The notes beneath the pieces are model-generated. The model did no database searches. It saw only the letters and a program-made list of their open reading frames with translations, and was not told the DNA's origin. A stretch of 64,000 nt of DNA from Argyresthia goedartella (Eukaryota > Arthropoda > Insecta > Lepidoptera > Argyresthiidae). A program made the translations under genes and the position numbers. Location: contig OX463824.1 in the NCBI GenBank assembly GCA_949825045.1, forward strand, positions 26,334,501-26,398,500. Direction: 5' to 3'. Of the stretch, positions 20,560 through 30,910 are shown piece after piece; within the stretch, counting starts at the first letter, position 1; every line of letters begins with the position of its first letter.

Positions 20560-21954
20560 CACTACCGGATTTTAATGAACAGAACCCAAACAAAATCTAC
20601 TCAGACTTTTTCAAAAATATTCAAACAGAATTCAATAAAGTTTTTAAATTAAAGAAAGTCAGTGACAACAACGGTAAATCTCAATTTAATGAATGGGCAA
20701 TATTTGGAATTCGTTAAAGTAGAGTTATCCAAAAAACCTATAACTTTGATCGAAAATTTCATGACTATGTTAAAAAATATTCCAAAACTTTCAAGTTGGT
20801 TTGCAGAACTGCAAAAACTTAACATATTATTAGAAAAATACGAAATTCAAATAATAGAATGAAAACAATTTGGCAAAAAATAAACCGTGAAACTGGCAAA
20901 GTTATACCAAGGGACAATTATTTCTGCCTAAAGATAGGTGATGATGTTATTAAATCCAGCGCTGATGTTGCTCGAGCTTTAGAAACATTCTTAAACAATG
21001 TACTCTTACTCACAACAGATCGTCTAAATTCATCTCCATATGAAGCAGAGACTTTATTAAAAAATAACACTAGCGTCAGTAAGGTATATTAAAAATTTCA
21101 TCATGTATATCCCCAGGACATTGTCAAAACGTTTAGATTAATTAACTTAAAAAATACGGAAGACCTGTCGGGTATATGAGTCAAAGTCATTGGTACAGTA
21201 ATTCTAGTTATAGCCCCACACTTAGCTTATATATTCAATAAATGTGTTGACGATGGGGCTTTCCCTGACCTCATGAAACATAGTAAACTGATACCTCTGT
21301 TCAAGTGGGGAGACAAGAGTAATCCTTCAAATTTCAGACCAATATCTATTCTTCCAACACTAAGCAAAATATTTGAAAAGATTAAAAGTAAATCGACCAC
21401 GGATGCAGGTTATATCTCATATTTATTCTGCATGGGAGGCCGCACAGGATGCTATCGGAGTTTTTTGCTACCCGTCGAAGGCGTTTGATTGTGTTGATCA
21501 TAATACGCTATTAATAAAATTAAACCATTAAGGAGATAGAAATAAAGCATTGGATCTATTAAGATCATACCTAAGCAATGGAATTCAAAAGGCAGAAGTT
21601 AACGGCGTTAAATCTGATGGATCGGGTGAAAAAATTGGCGTTCCACAAGGTTCCATATTAAGCCTTTTCTTATTCCTGATATATTTTAACGATCTGCCTT
21701 TCATGATGGAGAAATTGACTGACATAGTGTTGTTTGCTGATGATACTTCAATGGTCTTCAAAATTGAAAGACAAAAAGGAGATTTTGATGACGTTATTGG
21801 TGAATTGTCTTTAACTTTGAATTGTTTCACCATTAATAATTTATTCTTTCACGCTGGTAAAACCAAGTGTATCAAATTATCACTTCCGAATGTCAGGCAA
21901 GTTGAAACCAGTTTAGTATTAGACAACAGCACGTTAGAATCAGTTGACAATGAA
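20560..21954 (+). pseudogene. LINE 2 reverse transcriptase
   Basis: A broken reverse transcriptase: IWQKINRETGK near 20870, SNFRPISILPTLSKIFEKI near 21320, GVPQGSILSLFLFLIYFNDL near 21630 and the catalytic box LFADDTSMVF near 21730. It continues with GKTKCIKLSLPNVRQVETSLV up to the junction at about 21954. The equivalent stretch in the copy at 42326-42712 runs on without the insertion. Several stops and frameshifts separate the pieces. Confidence 0.85.
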
Positions 21955-23219
21955 AATGAAAATGAAATTTATTCACCAAAGTAATATAAAGACGAAAGAT
22001 ACATTTGAACCTTAAACTAAGTTTTATAAACCTTTGTTTTAAGGCTCATCTGCCTCTCCCTTTAGACACTATTTAATGTGTGAAAAAATTAAGTAACCTA
22101 GGAACATTTAACTTAACATTTGATTATGAATAAGATATTTTATATAGTATTATATGGTATGTTTACGTAGAAAAGGAGAGGAAGTTGGACTTTTGGACAT
22201 TAAGTGTTAAAAGAATAGAGTTTAGCCATGTTGCTACACTACGTAGGCCTAATTCAGCGATGTTTTGCACTTCCTCCCAAGTCTTACCATGAAATACCAA
22301 CGCAGTGTCATCAGCAAAAGTAACTATCTTGCATTTGCTGAGTTGTTGCTGGCAGAGGTCGTTAATATATGTCAAGAAAAGTGTCGGACAAAGTACACTG
22401 CCCTGAGGAACTCCGTAGTGAATATTTATGTCATGGCTGTTAGTGTTTTCTAGTTTTACCTGTTGTACCCTATTGTCAAGCTAATTAAAATAGATATCTA
22501 GCAATAGCCCTCTTATTCCAACGCTCTCTAACTTATTTATAAGAAGGGGAATGGAAACTGTATCAGATGCCTTTGATAAATCTATAAATACGCCTATGCA
22601 GTTTTCCTTATTATCCATGTGATTTACTATATCCTTAGTAAGGGCAAGAATGGCATCCTCTGTCGACCTCCCCTCTCTGAACCCAAACTGTTGGTTGGAA
22701 AATATGTTGTGGTCATTGAGGTATTTTTTAAGTCGGCCATTCAGCAATCTTTATAAAATCTTTGATATTGCAGGTAAGACTGAAATAGGCCTGTAGTTTC
22801 CAATGATGTTCTTATCACCACTTTTATGAAAAGGTTGAATAATAGAACGTTTAAGTACATCAGGGATCATCCCTTTTGCAAAGCAGAGATTAAATAGGGA
22901 AGTAAGAGGCTGGCTCAGGACATGTTTTGCCTTTCTTAGAATTTTATTGGAGATATTGTTCCATCCAACAGCTGAATCTGATTTCATGTTCACTATAATT
23001 CTATCAACCTCGGATGGATTAGTGTCTAATAGGACAAATGAAGTGGAAGGAGTAGATAGGGGCGATAAGTTTATTATCCTCCGTATTTGAGGCACATTGT
23101 CAGTAATAACTTTGGCTAGTTGAGATACAATGTTGGCGAAGTAGTTGTTAATGAAATCGAGGGATTGTGTTGGGTGCGGTTTTATTTCTATTCTATTTTA
23201 TTCTATTCTATTCTATTCT
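21955..23219 (-). mobile_element. CR1/Jockey-like LINE, minus strand, nested in LINE 2
   Basis: The insertion splits LINE 2 between the VDN codons at 21950 and the FLGITIE codons at 23226. On the minus strand it ends with AATAAATTTCATTTTC and tandem TTTTCA units, which look like a LINE 3' tail. The opposite end carries a (TATTC)n stretch at 23186-23219. A target duplication is not clear. It is 5' truncated and mutated. Confidence 0.78.
22163..23180 (-). pseudogene. Reverse transcriptase of the nested minus-strand LINE
   Basis: Read from 23180 downward: DFINNYFANIVSQLAKVITD, VGWNNISNKILRKAKHVLS, IGNYRPISVLPAISKIL with a stop just after, NQQFGFREGRSTEDAILALT, GVFIDLSKASDTVSIPLL (a serine replaces the usual phenylalanine in the AFDTV block), HYGVPQGSVLCPTLFLTYIN and the catalytic TFADDTALVF near 22300. 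Stops near 22750 and 22480 break it. A typical CR1/Jockey-like polymerase, dead. Confidence 0.85.
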
Positions 23220-24066
23220 TGCAGTTTCTTGGAATAACCATTGAAAGCAAATGGAAACCCCGCATAGATAAATTAGCTGGTAAATTAAATTCTGCGGCTT
23301 ACGCTGTTAGGAACATCAGACAAAGATCGGATGAGGCTACATCTAGTTTAGTATATTTTAGTTACTTTCATAGTGTCATGTCCTATGGTATCTTGTTGTG
23401 GGGGAAAGCAGCGGATATTCAAACTATTTTTATTTTACAGAAAAGAGCTATTGGAGCAATTTATAATTTAATATGAACAGACCTTAAGAGAGCTTTTTAA
23501 AGAAATTGACATACTAACTTTACCTAGTCAATTTATTTTCGAAAATATAATGTATGTACGCAAGAACCTTACAACATTTTCCAAACTTAGCGATAGCTGT
23601 AATGTTAACCTAAGAAATAATCACAGACTATGTGCGGCGGTTTAGACTCGCGAAGGTTAGCAATTCTTTCAAGGACATTCTCTACTATAATAAGGTACCT
23701 CTGGAGATTTTGAAATTGCCATTTGAGCAATTTAAAAAGCATGTCAAAGCGACTTTGTCGAAAAAGGGATATTACAATGTTCAAGATTACTTAAATGACG
23801 GAACTGTATGGGGTTAATCTAGCTCAACACAGACCTTGCTGTTAATAATTTAGTAATTATTTATTCCTGCTTATTAATCATAATAATGCAATTTTGCATA
23901 TTTTTGTTAGTTTAGCACAACCAATTTTTAAAAGAGATCTAAAAATCAATCTGTAGGAGTTACTACGCCCTCTCTCCCACAGTGGTCCAATGTAGAGAAG
24001 AGGCAAAAAATGACGTTTGCTAAGTATATGTAAATATCTTCAATATCTTCACTACTTTGACTTTGA
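23220..24066 (+). pseudogene. LINE 2 C-terminal domain and 3' region
   Basis: Starts FLGITIESKWKPRIDKLAGK, continues AYAVRNIRQRSDEATSSLVY and SYGILLWGKAADIQTIFILQ, and after frame changes ends with GYYNVQDYLNDGTVWG and a stop at 23817. The 3' untranslated region of about 250 bp follows, with the block AATGTAGAGAAGAGGC and the short tandem tail at 24050-24066. Confidence 0.85.
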
Positions 24067-24327
24067 TGCAAAAGTTAGAATGTTCAATTTGTCTTATACA
24101 CACCTTATAAAAAAGACGAGTCATCACATACGTAATGGTTCCGTTTTTCATCTTTAAGGTACACAACCCTCAAAGATATCAAAGAAAATCTCTTTTATAT
24201 ATACCTAAAAATGTTCATAGCACTAAGGAAAAAATAACGGGCCAGTTAAGATATTTGTATAATTGGAAATTAAATGGATTTTTCCATTCCTTTCCAGTTT
24301 TTAATTGAATCATGGTATAACAGGTAC

Positions 24328-24501
24328 AAACATAAACATTAACTATTATATGCTGAGTCGTGGGAACCAGAAACAGCGACATCACACGCTTATAAACATC
24401 CAAGACCTGCGGATATTGTTTTCTCTATCCCCGGCCGGAGATCGAACCCGGTATTGGTATCGCATGGTAGGCAGAGCCACAACCACAGCGCCACTAAGGT
24501 C
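24328..24501 (-). mobile_element. SINE B (tRNA-derived)
   Basis: On the minus strand: a head starting GACCTTAGTGGCGC with a B box GGTTCGATCTCC, then a body with CCGCAGGTCTTGGATG, TTATAAGCGTGTGATGTCG and CTGTTTCTGGTTCCCACGAC. The same body occurs at 30911, 31745, 36632 (minus) and 57676 (plus). It would be transcribed by polymerase III and mobilised by a LINE. Confidence 0.85.
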
Positions 24502-24584
24502 CATTCCAGTCAAATCCACACTCCATCATAATCCAGTTGTGGCAACTAGATTATGACTTAGTGTGGACTTGACTGGACTAGACC
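24498..24584. repeat. Imperfect inverted repeat (hairpin), 87 bp
   Basis: Arms of about 29 bp (starting TCCAGTCAAATCCACACT and matched by the reverse complement ending TGTGGACTTGACTGGA) with four mismatches and a 15-base loop. An outer GGTC/GACC pair extends the stem after an internal loop. It abuts the end of SINE B. Confidence 0.8.
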
Positions 24585-25655
24585 GTTACATCCAAGCTTT
24601 ACCTATATACTTGTATCATGTTTTGAATGAAAGGCGGGTTTTTTTTTACTTCCGATAATGAATCACAAACATCACAGATATTAGAATGAAACTAAATTTG
24701 GTGACACGCTTTGTCATCGGGTACAATACGATTAAAATCAGTTAAAGATTCGGCTTTTCTCCGATATCATCGCCTAAATCCGGAGATGGAAATGACACGA
24801 AATACATCACCGCGATTTCTTTTAGGTAGCATTCAATTTGATGTATCATAAACGCAATGTACAGCACCTGCCAAGATGACATTACTAACAGGTAGACCTA
24901 AGAAATTTATTATGCAGAAGCGACATGAATTTGAACATTAATAACATCTAAACATCTATAACATCTATACATGGGACCATCTCGGAAGTGTACCCTATCA
25001 AATACAACAATAATTTTCTAAATAGGTTCACGTGTCTTCTAGAAATCTTATCATACATACAAAAAAACATTCGAGTCGAGTATTATCATATTTGACGTTT
25101 TTCTTGTTGTTTTTGGAACCAAGGTTTTTTTTGTATGTTGTAATCATTCATCAACCCTACGGTATATTTAAAACTTTATTGTTATTATTTTATATTCCCC
25201 TTCATCATTGTAAAATACATAGATATATACTTTTATATTCATATTATATCTAGACACACCTAGTCACTACTACTACATAAAAATTGTATGAAATAGTTTT
25301 AATTGATATATATTGTTTTCAAAGTATGATGCAATGCAATTTGGTATTTTTAAGGACAGTATTTCGCATGCGTTTCGGTCTTACTGAAATCAGCGAAATA
25401 TATGTTAACAGTCATGCATGTGCATGCTAAAAACCAGCGCAGTTTTGTTATTGTTTACTTTAACAGTCTGCTTTTGCTGAGCATGCATCCATTTGCCAGT
25501 TTTAAATAGATTTAAATTTTGATTTTATTAATTCAAACTGTTCTATTTATAAGTAAGTCTAATTTAATCTAATCCTTTCTTTTATAATGTGTTTAGGGTA
25601 ATAAACTTCCCTTTTTTTTCATTCTTTCTTTTAAAATAATGAACACCAATACATT
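24585..25655. other. No gene recognised
   Basis: AT-rich, with scattered short frames and no recognisable protein or RNA motif. Confidence 0.35.
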
Positions 25656-25659
25656 TTTA

Positions 25660-25900
25660 ATTAATAATAATAATAATAATCCTTATTCAAGATAAAAAAC
25701 AATGACATGATAATATGGTTTAGATGACTACTTATCATAACTAGGCTCACAGGGAGCCTGTATTTATGAGTAAGAAGGCCCGTGCCTCTTACGAGGATCA
25801 TAGATAGTGATTCGGTGGCGTCATGTTTTAGGCAGTAACACAAGTAAAAAAGAAATAAAATACAATAATTTTAACAATGTTGAGCAATGTGCTCCATCAG
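25660..25900 (-). repeat. Possible LINE 3' end with (ATT)n tail
   Basis: TTAATAATAATAATAAT followed by CCTTATTCAAG resembles the tail of the RTE-like element at 17675, which has TAATAATAATAAG then CCTTTTATTCTGAG. No coding part is preserved. Confidence 0.4.
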
Positions 25901-25960
25901 AGGGAAGGAGACAAGATACAATTTAATAACTAACATTCTGCGTGCCTCTGTTTGAGGGTG

Positions 25961-26095
25961 AATGAGTGAGTGAGTGAGTGAGTGAGTGAGTGAGTGAGTG
26001 AGTGAGTGATCGAATGAGTGTGTGTTTGAGTGATCGAATGTGTGTGTGTGTGTGCGTGTGTGTGAGTGTGTGTGTATGAATGGGTGTTTGCGAGG
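25961..26095. repeat. (GAGT)n and (GT)n microsatellite
   Basis: About 13 GAGT units from 25961, then GT-rich stretches with TGATCGAATG interruptions. Confidence 0.95.
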
Positions 26096-26412
26096 GTGCA
26101 AGGGGTGGGTGTGTTTGTGTGTAAGGGTGTGGAAGGATGAGTGCGTTGCTGATTATGTTATGTATGCTATAAAATTTTCTGTTTCATCATACGTAATTTT
26201 TTTTAGTAGTGTAGACACTTTCCTTTTACATTCATATGTGTTTCATTTTAAATGGTCTCAATCAACAAAGATTCTTACAGGATTGACCTTATGAACAATG
26301 TATCAATTGAATACGATGATTCTCGTATGCGGACGTTCGGAGGACGGAGTAGGATTACTTAGACGGAGATTACAAATTCCATTCGTATAACCGTATGTAT
26401 AGGTAATCGCAG

Positions 26413-26769
26413 CCTTATTTATGTGGCAGGCAAATTGTATGATTCCGCCGTTTACATACGGCGTCGCCAGTTTATAAACGCTCGCTGTTATGTAATATGC
26501 CGAAGGCAAATTGACAAATTGAAATTAAAATAGCAAATTATCAGGGCAAAACACTGCGGCAGCTTAGGTGAAGGGTAAAGGGGGTGAGCGAAGCGAAGCC
26601 CCCTTTATCCTTCGTGTTAGGTTGAACATGTAAGAACCACAAAACATACTAAAAACATAAAGGAGTGTCAATTTGCCTTCGGCATATAACATAACAGCGA
26701 GCGTTTATGAACTGGCGACGCCGTATGTAAACGGCGGAATCATACAAAATGCCTGCGACATTTATAAGG
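26413..26769. mobile_element. MITE B, non-coding element with about 101-bp terminal inverted repeats
   Basis: The left arm 26413-26513 and right arm 26668-26769 are near-perfect reverse complements. They share CCTTAT..ATGT.GCAGGC, TGTATGATTCCGCCG, TTTACATACGGCGTCGCCAG and GCCGAAGGCAAATTG. The 154-bp centre has no frame and carries a core with a hairpin (26570-26613) also found in MITE A copies. A target duplication is not obvious. It was presumably moved by a transposase encoded elsewhere. Confidence 0.88.
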
Positions 26770-27499
26770 AAACATTCGGCACCTACTCTAAATAAATAAA
26801 TGTATGAGTGACACTTGACCAAATTCCCAAGGCATCAAACGTAACCATAGACTCATTATAAAATGCATTAGTTAAGTTTTGACTGGGGATTCTGCTACTC
26901 TTGTCCTGAATATAATACTACTAACTTTTATCACGTATACAATGAACGGTGCTACAGTTGTATTTTTTTCTATCTAGCTCTAAAATCCTCCAAAGTACCT
27001 ACATTATGTTTGTCTCACCTATCTCACAGACAAAAGATTACATTTCGCTTTCAACCTAACAGCTTACCCCGAGGCGTTCCGGCCTCAGAAAACATGAACC
27101 TTCGTAAACATATGTGTTCTAGCTAAAACAAAGCCGCTTGTGCTCCGGGTGATGACTTATCCCCGTCAACATAACATGCACTGAGCTACTTAGCGGGATT
27201 GATCGCGTCTCCCGGGCTGGCTGTCTATCGTCGGATCAATTAGGATTGTCGGTCCTACCCGGGGCAGCCTGATTCAGTGCAGCCCCCACAATTAACTCAG
27301 CAGCTTATTTAGTAACTCAAGTCGACAGATAATTGGGAAAAATCGGTCAAATGCTGGTTTGTCTAGCACACGAAGAGTTCCGTACGATCGTACACGACAA
27401 CTTAAAACTAAAAAATATTAAAATATGTGAGACTCGTCACAATAGTGCCCAAGACATCTATAGTTTCGTAACGAATCTCGCCTCTCAACGCCTCTGCCA
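26770..27499. other. No gene recognised
   Basis: Mixed-composition sequence with no family-like frame. Confidence 0.35.
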
Positions 27500-27690
27500 C
27501 AATGCCGGTCAAACATGGGGTTCCTGAACACATCATAAAGAGCTTATGATATGTGTTTAGATAAACTAGTGTATGTAACTGTACATAATTAGGCATAAAC
27601 TCTCGGGTGATATTATTACGAAACTCGCCTGCCACTCTCGAGTTTGAATGCTCTCCATTATGTATCAGTCACATAAACTTCGAATACACC
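27500..27690 (+). repeat. Repeat X, partial copy
   Basis: Shares AATGCCGGTCAAACATG, TGTATGTAACTGTACATAAT and CAGTCACATAAAC with copies at 29200-29715 (minus) and 41655-43135 (plus). Its function is unknown. Confidence 0.75.
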
Positions 27691-27933
27691 TGTCTAATAA
27701 ACATCTAGTGCAATACTGTGCATTATAGACAGACAAAATTAAGAAGAATTTAACATCTTGTTTAATTTTATCTTTTTTTAATATACCATATTTGTCTGAC
27801 AGTAATAACTGTCACAAAACCGGTTAAAGTAACCGGTTAAAGTTCATTCACCAAAATCAGTGGTTAGTTTGAATAATTACCGGTAATTATGTATACTCAC
27901 CGGATTTATTGAGTTGATCGCAATATACATATT

Positions 27934-28315
27934 GTCACCGTATGATTGTCAAAAGCTAAAGCGTTAGTTTGTAAACTATCTACAAATTGTAAACCAGACC
28001 GACAGGGCTTAGAATTTCAACATGCTCATCATGATCAACCCACATCAACCCACTGCTGGGTAAAGGCCTTTTCTCAATAGCGCCAACCCCTACGGTCCTG
28101 TGCCAACAGCATCCTTTGATATCCTGTCGACTTTAGTATATCGTCGGACCATCGGGCAGGTGGTCTGCCCACTGGCCTTGTCGCTCCCCACGGCCTCCAC
28201 TCCTGGGGAGTTTAGAGTTTACGTTTCTTTTTTTCTTACATGTCAACTTAACACGAAGAACGAGAATAAAGATTATTCGATTATTAACTAATGGTTTTTT
28301 CAATCTTACGGTGAC
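27934..28315. mobile_element. MITE A, copy 1, interrupted by an RTE fragment
   Basis: The ends are GTCACCGTATGATTGTCAAAA and its counterpart CAATCTTACGGTGAC in inverted order, as in the copies at 30497 and 39031. Inside, the conserved CAGACCGACAGGGCTTAGAATT is followed by a RTE-like LINE fragment (28019-28205) and then the remainder of the MITE (TTTACGTTTCTTT, CTTACATGTCAAC, AACACGAAG). Confidence 0.8.
28019..28205 (-). mobile_element. RTE-like LINE C-terminal fragment inside MITE A copy 1
   Basis: The minus strand holds the C-terminal RTE motif (a relative of GRPPARWSDDI) near 28130-28190 and ends in a TGGGTTGATCATGATGAGCA word. A longer relative is at 34542-34760. No stop-free frame remains. 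Confidence 0.65.
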
Positions 28316-28482
28316 ATATATGTATCACCGAATAGTAAAGAGTAATGTTTAGAATACTAGAACAATTTTGTGATAAGTACACCAACGTCATAGATACGGG
28401 TGGTTTTAATCTACATTCCTGTTATGATGAAATCCGGAAATGATTATGAGTAGTAGTGTATTGTGGGTTCACTCAGAGCAAC

Positions 28483-28842
28483 ATGGCTCCTGATTGCGAC
28501 GATCGGCAGCTTGATTTAGTGCTGAGTAAGTTCGGCGGGATAGGATCAAGGGTGTGTGCGCGCGGTGGATGTTCCGGTAGTGAAGGTAGACGCGTATCAC
28601 CCACCGCGCTGGAGATCACGGCGTCGGTGGCGTCGGTATGCGGTGGCCGCGGCCAGCCGAGAGAGAGCGCATCCACTGATTACTTATCATTATCACAGCG
28701 CGCTAACCAACACACCCGTAGTTTAGCGACCAGTTGTGATTTTAACAAGGCAGATTTTTTTGTACTATGCTCCGCAATAGCAGGTCTGTCTGGACTGGAC
28801 GCCTATAGGATGGATAGCGTAGAAAAGCGGCGGTCGCCGTGA
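28483..28842 (+). CDS. Candidate first exon or open frame of unknown host gene
   Basis: A GC-rich, CpG-containing island in AT-rich sequence, with no repeat copy elsewhere in the window. An ATG in a good arthropod start context (AGCAACATGG) at 28483 opens a frame to 28842. The first 23 codons (MAPDCDDRQLDLVLSKFGGI then GSR) look protein-like. A possible splice donor follows (AAGG then GTGTGTG at 28552), after which composition becomes low-complexity. The FGG-x-G segment vaguely resembles the N-terminus of organic cation transporters, but this is a guess. It could equally be a non-coding 5' exon. Confidence 0.3.
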   Translation: MAPDCDDRQLDLVLSKFGGIGSRVCARGGCSGSEGRRVSPTALEITASVASVCGGRGQPRESASTDYLSLSQRANQHTRSLATSCDFNKADFFVLCSAIAGLSGLDAYRMDSVEKRRSP

Positions 28843-28871
28843 CCGAAATTGGTCGGACCAAAATCTCTTTA

Positions 28872-28966
28872 CTGCACACAATAAAAGAAACATATAATTT
28901 CATTAAAAATAAATTCAAAAGCGAGCTTATCTTTACAAGAGATCTCCCAGCAAACTAAGTCAGATG
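28872..28966 (-). mobile_element. LINE family L-a 3' end fragment
   Basis: The minus strand shows GCTGGGAGATCTCTTGTAAA and AAGCTCGC, the 3' block of the LINE at 2600-3140. No coding part is left. Confidence 0.7.
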
Positions 28967-29199
28967 AGATCTGTTAATGTCATGGCTAGGCTAGACTACA
29001 CTATTTTATGTTATAAGTTTTTTTCTTAGAGAAAGAAAGAAATTGTGATATTACAATTCGCTGCCCGCGGCTTCGTTAGCTTAAAGTCGTGTAAAAATGG
29101 ACTTGCAACTTCACAGGCAAACAATTTTTTGAGTTTCATGCAAACTCTTACCTCCTTTTTCCCCTCGTCGGGGCAGATTTTTAAAATCTCAGACTAAAC

Positions 29200-29715
29200 T
29201 GATCTCCTTTATTATTATAGTAGTTTATGTGACTGCTACATAATGGAGGGCATTAATACTCGAGCCGAAGGCGAGTTTCATAATAATATCACTCGAGAGT
29301 TTTAATACCTAATTATGTACAGTTACATACACTAGTTCATATCTTTTATTAGTTCATATTCAGTTACATATCTACACACATATCATAAGCTCTCTTTGAT
29401 GTGTTCAGGAACCGCATGTTTGACCGGTATTGTGGCTCTGCAGTTGTTTAGCTTGTTCTGTAGCACCAACTTCGGGCTTTCGAAATTTGAATGTCAGTAC
29501 CAACTTCACAGACAAACTAGGGGCGGCATGCAGGCATTCGAAATTGGAATGTCATAATGTGTAGGAAAATTACACATTATGTTCATAATGTGTAATTTTT
29601 CAGATAAGAAATGAGTTTTTACCAAGTAGTTTAACATTATGCTGATCGTAACGTGCGGTTTTTGTACGCAGTAAAGAGGGTTTATGAGACGTGTGTAGAT
29701 AAAACTTCTTATCTG
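29200..29715 (-). repeat. Repeat X, longest uninterrupted copy
   Basis: On the minus strand, shared blocks with the copy at 41655-43135 come in the same order: TCATAAACCCTCTTTACTGCG, AACCGCACGTTACGA, TTGGTAAAAACTCATTTCTT, a palindrome, CTAGTTTGTCTGT, ACAGAACAAGCTAAACAA, TGCGGTTCCTGAACACATCA, then TGTATGTAACTGTACATAAT and GTCACATAAACTAC. No transposase or other known protein is recognisable, so the class is unknown. Confidence 0.8.
29566..29599. repeat. Perfect palindrome within repeat X
   Basis: 16-bp arms AAAATTACACATTATG and its exact reverse complement around TT. A weaker version is kept at the same place in the copy near 42790-42820. Confidence 0.92.
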
Positions 29716-30228
29716 CCAAATTACAGATGCATAGGTAGGTCAAGTAGATTCTGACTTTCATAAAAACCTTAAACCCCCAGTCTTCACCCCCATAGGGAAG
29801 GAATAATGCAAAATCCCATCTTAGTGAGCCTCTACGCTACACGAGGAACCCCAGTACAATATTTTATGATTCTAGCTCCACTGGTATAGGCTGTGGGTGC
29901 ATATATGTTGTAGATGAAGCCGCCTTTCCTGCATGTATACCAAAGGAGGACCTCGGAGCTCGGGTCTGCTCGAGCTGAGTGATACTTGTGTCAAGTGCTC
30001 AAACACATAATATTGAGAGACACAGCTACTTGAGTTATCCTAAAGCAGGGTGGGGTGTACACTTGCATGGAGTGGCTCTAACCTTAAGATAAATGATAGA
30101 GTCACCCCGTAAAAGTGTAGGACATACAGATACAAGAATGGTGTAGACGTATTTGAAAGGTAGTTTTGGGTTTGTGATCCCAACTATTTTTTTCTGACTC
30201 TGTAATTAATGATTGCCATAGATAAAGA
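29716..30228. other. No gene recognised
   Basis: No family-like frame or clear repeat seen. Confidence 0.35.
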
Positions 30229-30496
30229 TTTGTTTGCCCAGCAACAAAAAAACTGGAGTGATTCGAGGTTACGGTCACTCAAATGTTTCACAAGAAATAC
30301 TTATGCCAAGTGGATATGTCACCGCAAAATTGTCAAAACCGTTAGTTGATAAACTAAAGTTGTTTTTCTTGTTAGTTTGTCAACTAAAAAATAAAAATAA
30401 AACAGTTTGTTTTGCCCAGCAACAAAAAAAACTGGAGTGATTCGAGATTACGGTCAACCAACTGATTCACAAGAAATACTTATGCCAAGTGGATTT
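30229..30496 (+). repeat. Tandem duplication including a MITE A left end, period about 179 bp
   Basis: GCCCAGCAACAAAAAAACTG, GGAGTGATTCGAG, GAAATACTTATGCCAAGTGG and GTCACCG...ATTGTCAAAACCG occur twice: first from about 30229 (GTCACCG at 30318), then from about 30408 (GTCACCG at 30497). The second copy runs on into a full MITE A; the first stops about 70 bp inside it. Confidence 0.8.
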
Positions 30497-30864
30497 GTCA
30501 CCGTAAGATTGTCAAAACCGTTAGTTGATAAACTAACGTTTTTTTTTCTCGTTAGTTGGTCAACTATTGACAGCTAGTAAACTCTTGCATACTGCTTACT
30601 ATGTGATGCGTTAGTTGATAAACTAACGGTTAAATCGTTAAATAGTAAACTGGTTTACACTTGAATTGCAAACAAAATACCAGGGCAAACACTGCGGTAG
30701 CTTAGGTGAAGACTAGAGGGGGCGAGCGCAGCGAAGCCCCCGAATAGTCTTCGTGTTGGGTTGACATGTAAGAACAAAAGAAACGTAAATTCTAAACCCT
30801 GTTCGGCTGGTTTACTATCTGTCGATAGTTGATCAACTAACGGTTTTGATTATTTTACGGTGAC
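30497..30864. mobile_element. MITE A, copy 2
   Basis: Inverted ends GTCACCGTAAGATTGTC and ATTATTTTACGGTGAC. The subterminal arms AAACCGTTAGTTGAT and ATCAACTAACGGTTTT pair. The core (about 30679-30775) has CAGGGCAAACACTGCGG, TAGCTTAGGTGAAG, a hairpin (30708-30752) and CTTCGTGTTGGGTTGACATG. No coding capacity. Confidence 0.85.
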
Positions 30865-30910
30865 AGATATATAGCTACAAGGATCTTTTAGCACCAGCCT
30901 TCAACAAACG

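Larger units (their letters stand above)
17270..24066 (+). mobile_element. CR1-like LINE (LINE 2) with two nested insertions
   Basis: Plus-strand LINE pieces that join across two insertions. Endonuclease start at about 17606-17663; RTE-like insertion 17675-19898; rest of endonuclease 19915-20450; reverse transcriptase 20560-21954; minus-strand LINE about 21955-23219; C-terminal domain and 3' region 23220-24066. The 3' end carries CAGTGGTCCAATGTAGAGAA and a tail of CTTTGACTTTGATG instead of poly(A). The same C-terminus and 3' end recur at 41693-42718, and the 3' end alone at 10878, 43716 and 44165, so this family spread by 5'-truncated insertion. Confidence 0.85.

Noticed and set aside
30690..30715. 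Polymerase III A-box-like TAGCTTAGGTG in the MITE core
   Set aside because: No matching B box follows at a suitable distance, so a polymerase III promoter is not supported.
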